The notes under the pieces were generated by a model. The model was not told the DNA's origin. It made no database searches and saw only the letters and a program-made list of their open reading frames with translations. 11,035 bases of DNA. Origin: Isohypsibius dastychi. Lineage: Eukaryota; Tardigrada; Eutardigrada; Parachela; Isohypsibiidae. Position numbers and translations under genes: made by a program. Shown in pieces: positions 1 to 8,043 of the stretch (within the stretch, counting starts at the first letter, position 1; each line of letters begins with the position of its first letter). The stretch covers positions 1-11,035 of the forward strand of contig JAQIWT010001376.1 in NCBI GenBank assembly GCA_034696485.1, in the 5' to 3' direction.

Positions 1-125
1 ATCAAGAATATAGCATCGTCAGATAGGTCACGCTGTGCTGCTTTTGATTGGTACGGCCTTCTTCTGCTGGAAATAGAAACACTCCATTCCAACTTCTTTC
101 CTCCATTTATATCTCTGACACTAAC
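1..125. other. 3' flank of the phosphagen kinase gene
   Basis: This stretch lies downstream of the kinase stop codon on the minus strand. A minus-strand ATG opens a 36-codon frame here with no recognisable similarity, which is most likely chance reading within the 3' untranslated region. No other gene, RNA or repeat is seen. Confidence 0.4.
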
Positions 126-1725
126 TCACAATTTTGACTTCTTGGCAGCAGCTTCCTTTTCAAGTTTGTGCTCCATATCGGCCAAGAAGTTAACACACTT
201 GACCATATCAGTGACTAGCTCAGCCTCAGTGAAGCCAAGGCGTCGCCAATTGGAAATGTCAACTCGATCAACAACCTCGGAGTGCTCTCCGGAGCTTCCA
301 CGAGCCTGGCAGTGGCGTTCACGAGCAAGCGCGTCAATGCCATCAAATCCCAACTTCTCGATCAGCAGGGGAATCCTCAGGTGGACACCTGCACGCAGGC
401 CTCCACCGAGATTTGACGGGCAACAGGAGATTGACCCGAGCTTATCGTCAAACTGTTGAATAATTTGTTAGTCATTATCACCAGGCGCAAACTTCGACAA
501 TTTACCATGAATACGGGTCCCTTTTGCCCAGTTACCTTGCGAATGCCCTCCTCCATTGCCTTAATGGCACGACCTAGGCGGGTAAACACTTCCTTAACGT
601 CACCGCCCTCCTGCATAGAAATGATGCGAATGTGGTCTCCCTCGTTCACCCAAACAAGGAAGCGCTTATCGGGGTTAACAAAAATGCCTCGCCCATGCGG
701 CCAGTGCTCGTGATAGCCACTTGCAGCTTGCATGGCATCACTGTGTCACACATTAGTTAGTTCATACAGTTATCGAACTCGATCTGCAAACGTACGCGCC
801 ACGGAAAAGAAAGTGGTCGTCGATGAGCTTCTGTGTCTGTTCGGGAGTCATGGTAGCATGAAGGTAGAACTCGCCCTTTAGATCATCTGGCAAAGTCTTG
901 AATGCCTCAGCCAAAATATTCTGAATCTTGAGGCGGCTTTCTTTTGTTCCACCAGGGTTGAGTGGGTGGCCTTCAAGATTGCGGGCAGCACGAATGCGCG
1001 TTGAAATGATCTTAGATTTTGCTACATCAGAGAGTTTGTCTCCAATGTGGGCCGGGTCGAGGTCGATGCGCTGCTTCGTCTCACCAACCTTGAAGCCAAC
1101 GTGGTATTGCTCGATCACGGGGTAAAAAAACTTAGAAAAGTCATGGTAACTCTGTGGAAGCGACATTAGTCCGAGGCCGCTCGCGATCGCTCATTCAATA
1201 TTTACCTCGTGATCGCCTGCGTGGCATCCGACAAAGGATGATGGGTGCATGACTCCAGTGTTAATCGCTCGCGCAATGGTCCACCCAGCTGTGGCAGTCT
1301 TGTGATTCTTGTACTCTTCGAAAAGCTCCTTGCTCATGTTCTTGGCCATCAACGAGCATTTGGGGTTGGACTTGTAATGGTTCAACAAGGTCTCTGGGTA
1401 CTCGTTTCGGGCAAGCTGTTCGTTCATAATCAGGTCCATTTTGGGATCAAGCTTCCTGCCGTCAGGACCGATGACATACTTCTCCTCCTTCTTGGGCGCG
1501 GACTCAGCTGGTGTCTATTCATCGAAACACGTCAATGTTAGTCACCTCCAGGTTTGCACTTGAAACACCAGCGGTGAACCGCTTTTCCGCCGGCGATGCG
1601 CACCCTGCAAAGATACCGCCTTGGGAACGTACATGTGTGCGGTAGGCCACCATCAGACCGGCCACGGTGGAGGCAGCCGCTGGTGCTGCAAGCAGCTTTA
1701 CCCTATTAAAATAAGCAGACGCCAT
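126..1725 (-). CDS. Phosphagen kinase, arginine-kinase-like, five exons
   Basis: This enzyme reversibly transfers phosphate between ATP and a guanidino compound, buffering cellular ATP. The proposed exons are 1725-1633, 1514-1206, 1151-796, 740-506 and 452-126, giving 439 residues, close to mitochondrial creatine kinases. Visible landmarks are the AGDHESY segment (130-136), [13 protein letters not shown] with catalytic-type Glu286, and CCPSNLG with the reactive Cys342. RGSSGEHSE (382-390) matches the flexible loop of arginine kinases, not the GTGGVD type of creatine kinases. Only six residues lie between TGV and VG in the substrate-specificity loop, and Tyr150 (QYH) also follows the arginine kinase pattern. 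Taurocyamine kinase remains possible, since that activity is reported in oomycetes. Residues 1-31 contain Arg/Lys and no acidic residue, with a hydrophobic run, suggesting mitochondrial or membrane targeting. The protein ends KKSKL, a canonical peroxisomal PTS1. The first intron is the least certain boundary. Confidence 0.9.
453..505 (-). other. Intron 4 of phosphagen kinase gene (53 nt)
   Basis: The donor is GTAAAT and the acceptor TTCAACAG, with a TGACTAAC branch motif about 20 nt before the AG. Splicing is in phase 0 and joins the GPVFM end of exon 4 to FDDKLG. This restores the conserved Phe-Met segment that precedes the reactive-Cys motif in this family. An alternative donor at 535 would delete that conserved segment. 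Confidence 0.85.
741..795 (-). other. Intron 3 of phosphagen kinase gene (55 nt)
   Basis: The donor is GTACGT and the acceptor GACACAG, with ACTAACTAAT as branch motif. It splits an Ala codon (GC|T) and joins FLFRG to ADAMQAASG. This reproduces the usual family order FLF...AxG...WPxGRGI. Confidence 0.88.
1152..1205 (-). other. Intron 2 of phosphagen kinase gene (54 nt)
   Basis: The donor is GTAAAT, the acceptor TTCCACAG and the branch motif GACTAAT. The phase 0 junction rebuilds the conserved AGDHE|SYHDF segment. The ATG at 1166 therefore lies inside the intron and is not a start codon. Confidence 0.9.
1515..1632 (-). other. Intron 1 of phosphagen kinase gene (about 118 nt)
   Basis: The donor GTACGT at 1632 and acceptor GATGAATAG are both phase 0, and a GACTAAC branch motif sits about 22 nt before the AG. 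Other donor/acceptor pairs that keep frame are GTATCT at 1616 or GTGTTT at 1568, each joined to the CCAG at 1508. These would change only a few residues between the presequence and the kinase. This intron is twice as long as its neighbours, so the exact junction is tentative. Confidence 0.55.
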
Positions 1726-1791
1726 TTTTTCTCTTTTTATATAATATACGGTTTACATATATATTTTTTGTGTGTGGTGTTTTTTCGGTCG

Positions 1792-1806
1792 CCTATATAT
1801 TTTTTT
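1792..1806 (-). promoter_or_regulatory. TATA-like element upstream of the phosphagen kinase gene
   Basis: On the minus strand this reads as an A-run followed by ATATATAGG, about 70-80 nt upstream of the ATG at 1725. That spacing suits a TATA box with a start site near 1770 and a leader of about 40 nt. A second TATATAAAA-like run lies within 20 nt of the ATG, too close for the usual geometry. The assignment rests on composition and spacing only. Confidence 0.2.
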
Positions 1807-1939
1807 GCCTCTGCTAGCTGACAAGATTTGAGAGTGACGCTCCTCTCACAGTCCGCACACCGTCCCGCTACATGCGACAGCACGCTCGCTCTTCACACAG
1901 CACAATTTATTTAGTATTTACCTTCCATAGGGATTCTCG

Positions 1940-1995
1940 CTAATAATTTAAGGATATGATACATATATATCATTTGATATATATAAAATTATTAG
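1940..1995. repeat. AT-rich inverted repeat with an inner palindrome
   Basis: CTAATAATTT (1940-1949) is perfectly complementary to AAATTATTAG (1986-1995). Between them ATATATATCA (1963-1972) and TGATATATAT (1975-1984) form a second perfect 10-bp inverted repeat with a 2-nt spacer. The segment could fold as a cruciform or RNA hairpin. It lies about 460 nt past the Rac stop and about 215 nt upstream of the kinase ATG. Its function is unknown, and chance is plausible in such AT-rich DNA. Confidence 0.45.
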
Positions 1996-2450
1996 GGTAA
2001 GAACATCATGGGATTTCATCATATTATTATTGGAAGGAAATATGTGTTATTAAAACTCATTTTATTATTTTTTGTGAGTGGAGTGGATTACACTGACTTT
2101 GTAAATTAATTGTTGTAAAACAAAGCATGTTGGCACAGAAACGTAGTAAATTGATAATTTGTAAACATGGTTGGCATTTGGCAAAGTATATAAGTTGCAG
2201 AATTGTTTTTTTTCTGCCATACTAAATTTTTCAACTTCATCTACTATGTATAGTACCTGTGTGTTGCCTGCCCGAGACAGGATCGAGCGCTTTGACGAAA
2301 AAGGTACTGCGCCATTTACACATTTCACAAAACAGTATCTATCTTTGTTGTTGAGGCTGGCCTTCGCGGGCAAGTAATTAAGAAATTTTGTATTTTTGAT
2401 TGTTTTCTCTTGCATATAGTCTTTGTTCCTAACCGAAAGCTTTATCAACA

Positions 2451-3334
<884 letters not shown>

Positions 3335-3666
3335 TCAATTCTGGCTTATGTGAAGCTTCACGTTCGTGGTGAGCGAGGACGGTATCTCGTTTCGCACGAT
3401 GAGAGTGTGATTATTTCTGTTCGTTCGTTTAATGCAAAACACACTTTTTAGCGCTCTTTCCCAAGGCCCACATCAAGAGGCCCGATGTCAGTTGGATGAG
3501 TCAACCGAAAGGGTCACGTTTCTTGCCGTCAAGGATTTAGAGATGGCATCTTAAAAGTCGTATACCTTGTTAGAAATATTATCGTAGTACTTAAATAGGT
3601 CATTAGAAAAAAAATCAGTTTGGCCACGCTTAGCGCACACTAGCTATTCGTACCTCGTGATCGTCA

Positions 3667-3681
3667 GTAGTATAAAACTAC
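3667..3681 (+). promoter_or_regulatory. TATAAAA element within a small inverted repeat
   Basis: TATAAAA at 3671-3677 is flanked by GTAGT and its complement ACTAC. It lies about 180 nt upstream of the coiled-coil ATG at 3857. If used, transcription would begin near 3700, leaving a leader of about 150 nt that contains the upstream ATG at 3826. The call is based on sequence match and position only. Confidence 0.25.
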
Positions 3682-3856
3682 GAGTGTAAAATGACGTGCT
3701 TCGTATTAGTATTGACCGAACTTGAGCTGTCGAGAGTAAGGAAAGAAAGTGGCACGAGTGAAGGAATTCTCCAGTCGATAGGTTTTGTTGGAAGAAAGAT
3801 TTTCGGATTTTCGTTTGGAAAATCAATGAACAAAGGTGGTTTATCCACGATAGAAA

Positions 3857-4798
3857 ATGACCTCCGCCTTGAGTCCCGCGCGCGGCCATGGGAGCACCCG
3901 CGATCGAGTGAAACTTGAACAGGATCTTGAAGATGCAGTCGCTCAGTGTCGAGAGTACGAGAGCGTGATTGACCGTCTGAAACAACGCGAGGCCGCTCTC
4001 ATGCATCGATTAGTATTAGCGGAGGTGTCTGGCAGCGAAGCGGCTATCCAGCTTGGTGTTTCGATCCATCAGGATGCAATTCGAGAATTGAATGCCCTTG
4101 AAGAACTGCAGAATAAAGTATTGGAAATGGAGGCTTTGGAATATCGAAAAGCAGATACCCTTCGAAATATCGCGAAGGGCCTGAGAGTGGATAATGATCG
4201 TCTTAGGGCGGCATTTATGCAAGAGATTGGGGATCTACGAGCGACAATTCAAACTTCGGTGAACGATTTGGTGCAAACTCTAACCGATGACTTGAGATCG
4301 AGTTTAGAAATAACCAAAGAAGCTATACAACAGGATCTCCGTAACGAAAGAGATCAGTCGACCAAAATTGTCCGTGAAGAGTTGACTGCACAAATGCAGA
4401 GACAGGAGGACCGCACCGTTGCCCTCCTTGAGTCACTCGCAAAGGCCAACGATATGTACATCGAGATGGATTTATTCAAAAAGGCGTTACACTTCATTGG
4501 AGACGATGACACTCGTGAGGCTGTTGAAATGCGATTTCTAAACTCATGTTCTATACCAAAGATAATCGCCCTTGAACGAGCCTTAGAAGAGTCTCAAGAT
4601 GCCGAGGCGAGGGCTAAAAGAATCGCAATAAGAATCGCACAAAAGAGAGACCAAGAGGTAGAGGCCGAGAAAGCAAAGGTTGAAAAACTGTCAATCCGGT
4701 TGGATTCGGCACTTGCGGCATTGGAAAAGGCGAGGACAGATTTCGATAGCGTATCGGTAGTAGTTGATGAGCTAAACAGACACAAATCCCGTACCTGA
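3857..4798 (+). CDS. Coiled-coil protein of unknown function
   Basis: This intronless gene encodes 313 residues that I do not recognise. After a short basic, Ser/Gly/Arg-rich N-terminus (1-17), the protein is almost entirely predicted helix. Heptad-like stretches rich in Glu, Lys, Leu and Ala cover about 18-60, 75-190 and 236-310. A break around 196-235 contains DLFKKALHFIGDDD and a run with the only Pro of the latter half. There is no signal peptide, membrane segment or catalytic motif, so a structural or scaffolding role is the most that can be inferred. The ATG has A at -3. An ATG at 3826 in another frame opens a 30-codon reading frame that overlaps this start and might dampen translation. 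The stop lies 34 nt from the stop of the convergent protease gene. The long open frame with coherent heptads supports a real protein. Confidence 0.8.
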   Translation: MTSALSPARGHGSTRDRVKLEQDLEDAVAQCREYESVIDRLKQREAALMHRLVLAEVSGSEAAIQLGVSIHQDAIRELNALEELQNKVLEMEALEYRKADTLRNIAKGLRVDNDRLRAAFMQEIGDLRATIQTSVNDLVQTLTDDLRSSLEITKEAIQQDLRNERDQSTKIVREELTAQMQRQEDRTVALLESLAKANDMYIEMDLFKKALHFIGDDDTREAVEMRFLNSCSIPKIIALERALEESQDAEARAKRIAIRIAQKRDQEVEAEKAKVEKLSIRLDSALAALEKARTDFDSVSVVVDELNRHKSRT

Positions 4799-4832
4799 TT
4801 CCTAACTCTTCCCGTGCGTAGCGGGCTATCTC

Positions 4833-7569
4833 TCAAATCTTCGCTCGCTTGACTTTGTTTTCTTCGATATCTTTGGAATTCAGAACGTACTTGACGAGGA
4901 AGTTGTCTTGTTCGGCAACGACGTGCAGAACGCTCTCAATTGCATCATAAGAATGACGTTCGCACGGTAAGATGACACTCCTCACTCGCTTTCCCAGACC
5001 CTGCAAAGCGGCATACAACCGTTCTGTTTGGAGGGAATGGGTACCAGGGTTAGGATCGTCGCTACCATGGATCAGCAGTACGGGATCCTCAATTTTGTCA
5101 GCATGCGTAAACGGGGAGTTTCGGATATACATTTGAGGTGCCTGCCAAAAGGTTCGTTCCTCGGCTTGGTATGAAAAAGGGGTGAGGAGCCGATTGTCTG
5201 CGTTAAATTAGAGTCAGATACCACTCTCACGTGGACCGCGATGAACTTACAGGCACCGCTACGGGCTATCGCACCTTTGAAGAGCCTAGTGTGGGCAAGC
5301 AGATGAACCGCCATGAAGGCTCCGTAAGAGTGCTGCAGAATCAAACGTTAGTATCAAAGAGAAATATCATTCCTCACATCTTCTTACTCCTCCACTGTAT
5401 TACCGATCACGTTAGTTTTCTTCGCTATTGATAATTTAAATTGAGTACAACGGCTTACATTGCCACGCGGTCGATATCCGCGACCCCGCGATTAACGCAC
5501 TCATTCACCGCTGCCTCAGCTGAGCTCACAAGCTGTTCGATAAAAGTGTCATTGGGTTCAGCCTCTCCAACGCCAACGATGGGCACGGAGAAATCATCCA
5601 GCACGGCCCAGCCTCTTGCGACCCACAACAAAGGTCTTGACCAATGCGTGTGATTGAACTTGTAAGGCGAAGTTTTAACCTGTGACGCGAACTCCTTACT
5701 TTTAAACTCTAGGGGATAAGCCCAACAGAGTAGAGGAAGTCGCGTTGTGCCGTCATGGTCAGGCGGCAGGTAGAGTGTGGCACTCAGCTCCACGCCATCT
5801 GGCCTACTGTACCGAACGAGCTCCTTTTTGACCCCCATAAGACTTGGCTGAGGATTAGGAAACGAAGTGAGCGCAATACACTTGAACGGGTTATCGGGAT
5901 CCTCCAAGGATCGAAGCGTCACGTTAGGAGGGCTCATCGGTGACTCTGTGACTACAATTAACCAGGATTCTGTTACTTTCATCCCATCGGTTTGTGTCCA
6001 GATGACATCAACCGCCCTTTCAAACACGCCTTTCCTTTTGCTAGCGTCTACAATTTTGCCAAACGGCTCCTGGGTAGGGTCCTCAGGTATCTTTGGTTCT
6101 AGCACAGGAGCGCTTCGCCAGATACGCTCCTTAACACCGGTGATGATGTTAACATAATCAAGGAATGGTCTTGATCCGTTTGGAGTTGCTCCAGCCCCTA
6201 CAAACATTATCGCGTTATCGGACGGACGACGCTTCATTCTCCATCGACCAGTGTCAGGCACATATTCCATTCGCGGGGAACCCCAGGAACTATACGCGTC
6301 ATCGCTTGATCGAGTATACAAGAGTCTCTTATTTGCATCACCTTTCCGAGGATCAACAACAAACATATTTTCCTGTCGAGTCTTGTACCAACTCTCCTCT
6401 ACGAGACAAATTCCCTCGTCAGACCATAAAACGTTCTCTACCCTTAGCTGTCCCGCAAATATGCAAACATGTTTCTTGGTATCATTGAACGGGGCCTCGC
6501 GTGAAAACCAGACGGAGTCTCGATTGCCATTCTCATCAGCTGGATTGGTTGGCTCCCCTCCGTCAATCGCCTGTATGTAGACTATTGTGTGAGGCTCATT
6601 CCACGCAAACTCGGCAGAACGCGGACCGCGAGGGCGAGCATCAAAACTTGTGCTCATGTCCTCTTGGCAAGGCACAACGGCAAACGAAAACTCCTCAAGA
6701 CCAGCTTTGGGTGTCCAGCAATCAAGCGCAGCACCTAATTGAAGCACGGAGATATCTTGGGAAAATCGAGATACTGGTAGTGAACGCGAGTAGGGCCTCA
6801 CGAATTTTTTACCGAGGAGGTGACATCCATCCGGGCTGATATCCACTGAAGAAAACAATCCCTCGGTACCCAAATCATTAAAGTGCCCCGACGCGACATC
6901 CACTAGAATGAGCCGGGTTGTCGAGAAATGCTCAAACACCTTCTCGTCATGATCAGTGGAGAGTAGATCGTGGTATGTCCGTGCGGGAGCAGCCTTTCCC
7001 CCATCGTGTTCTTTGATAATAGGAGAAGATGGGATGCTAGGTGCTTTTGGAGGGTCACCACGATATTGCTTTGGCACAGTTGCAACCAAGAGAGTGTTGT
7101 GGTACCACCGGAACGGTCGCATCAAGACACTGTTCACGTTTGTCGCAAGTCGTTTAGACTCTCCCGTTTTGACGTCTGCCACCCATAATTCTGTTTGCGT
7201 CTTGCCGTCGACAAGGAATGCCAAGTATTTATTTGTCTTAGAGAACTCAAACATTCTCATGCGAGTTCCTTCCGGCACCTTCACAACCACGTCGTTCGAT
7301 TCATCGACTCTTCCGCTTTCCAAAATTGATTTGATTGCTCGAATCTTCGCCCAAGATGACCACCTAACCCGCGAGGCCGAGCGCAGAGGACCATTAAATC
7401 GCATGCCGGCCACACGGATTTCCTCTCGTGCGACATCTTCCAGACTCAAATGCGTGGGAACATCGTGAAACAGACAGAGTTCATTGCGAGGCGAGAAGAA
7501 GAAGCTGGGAGTCGGGTCAGAGACCAGCTCTGCGAGAGACGGATGCGGCTTCAAGTACCCGGAAGCCAT
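4833..7569 (-). CDS. Glutamyl endopeptidase-like serine protease, S9 prolyl oligopeptidase family, four exons
   Basis: This is probably a peptide-degrading enzyme of the S9 family, closest to plant chloroplast glutamyl endopeptidase (CGEP) and its bacterial relatives. The exons 7569-5459, 5394-5388, 5332-5251 and 5197-4833 encode 854 residues. An N-terminal beta-propeller-like part (about 1-600) carries family phrases such as VWVAD-like, ESWYKTR, GATPNG and KERIW. The C-terminal alpha/beta hydrolase starts near the RPDGVELSATLYLPP segment. The catalytic triad reads Ser708 in GGHSYGAF, Asp781 in HGSDDPNPGT and His815 in ERHSYD. ARSGAYNR and EERTFWQAP follow as in CGEP. The ATG at 7569 has good context (caaaATGG) and gives no transit peptide, unlike plant CGEP; a possible leader exon upstream is described in the findings. 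The gene is divergent from the CDK gene and convergent with the coiled-coil gene. Confidence 0.92.
5198..5250 (-). other. Intron 3 of glutamyl endopeptidase gene (53 nt)
   Basis: The donor is a perfect GTAAGT, the acceptor AACGCAG and the branch motif CTCTAAT. It splits a Tyr codon (T|AC) and rebuilds the family segment ARSGAYNR. Confidence 0.93.
5333..5387 (-). other. Intron 2 of glutamyl endopeptidase gene (55 nt)
   Basis: The donor GTAAGA directly follows the 7-nt micro-exon. The acceptor is TTCTGCAG, with TACTAAC as branch motif. It is phase 0 and ends just before the HSYGAF codons. Confidence 0.85.
5388..5394 (-). other. 7-nt micro-exon of glutamyl endopeptidase gene
   Basis: The minus strand reads TACAG, then TGGAGGA, then GTAAGA. 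The seven bases complete an Ile codon begun in exon 1 (AT|T) and add two Gly codons. Spliced on both sides, they give IGGHSYGAF, the expected nucleophile-elbow context of this family. Direct joining of exon 1 to the HSYGAF exon would lose both glycines and shift the frame. Both flanking introns have normal lengths (64 and 55 nt) and CTAAC branch motifs, which supports the call. Confidence 0.83.
5395..5458 (-). other. Intron 1 of glutamyl endopeptidase gene (64 nt)
   Basis: The donor GTAAGC follows the GTG-GCA-AT end of the large exon. The acceptor is AATACAG, with an AACTAAC branch motif. It leads into the 7-nt micro-exon. Confidence 0.85.
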
Positions 7570-8043
7570 TTTGTTCGCCAAATGAGTGAATGAAGGTTTC
7601 GAGTGCCACGAGGACGAAATCCTTCGCTTGTTCCGAATGACGCTGCTGCGTCGTCTCCAAGCGGAGTTGAAATAATTCTAAAAGACAGGTCTTTAATGTT
7701 ACAACAACGACATCCACGTCGCTCCTTTTAAAAGCAACAATGTAAATCCACAACAAAATGTCTTTTTTGTGAGCGTGCGAAGTGCTGCGAACTTGTTTTG
7801 TAAGAACGTCAACACAAACAACGTTCAGAACGGTCTCCTCATGTACCTCTCTCTCCTCACAAAGAGAAGACAAGTTCAAAAAATCTGAAAAATCACAAGA
7901 TAAAGGTTTCAACTGTAATTCAAATCATTATTTCCAATTCGGTCTGGGCTTAAGCTGATCGTTCACGAAACAAGTCTGTTCGAACTCCAGCGAGGTGAGC
8001 GGTGGAGCTAGGGCGGCAGCGCGAAACAGAGAGAGAAACAAGC
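7570..8043. promoter_or_regulatory. Divergent intergenic region, protease and CDK genes
   Basis: About 475 bases separate the divergent ATGs. The plus-strand leader of the CDK gene is purine-rich (GAGAGAGAAAC) just before its ATG. On the minus strand, an open, basic, Ser-rich frame runs upstream of the protease ATG to a TAG at 7680-7678. It contains no ATG, but a splice from an ATG at 7713 could reach it. A longer unrelated minus-strand frame (7517-7912) shows no family resemblance. No clear TATA box was seen. Confidence 0.5.

Larger units (their letters stand above)
1726..2450. other. AT-rich intergenic region between Rac 3' end and kinase promoter
   Basis: About 725 bases without a credible gene. 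Both flanking genes run on the minus strand, so this holds the Rac 3' untranslated region and terminator (2450 downward) and the kinase promoter and leader (1726 upward). It is much richer in A/T runs than the coding parts. It contains a 56-nt inverted repeat and TATATA tracts near the kinase start. A minus-strand AATAAA lies at 2066-2061, far from the Rac stop. Reading frames here have no recognisable similarity. Confidence 0.6.

Noticed and set aside
506-535. Alternative donor at 535 (GTAACT) for phosphagen kinase intron 4
   Set aside because: Its use would delete the segment ending in the conserved Phe-Met before the reactive-Cys motif and give an 83-nt intron unlike the others.
7517-7912. 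131-residue minus-strand frame upstream of and overlapping the protease start
   Set aside because: It overlaps the true protease N-terminus in another frame and shows no similarity. It is most likely a fortuitous open frame in the divergent promoter.
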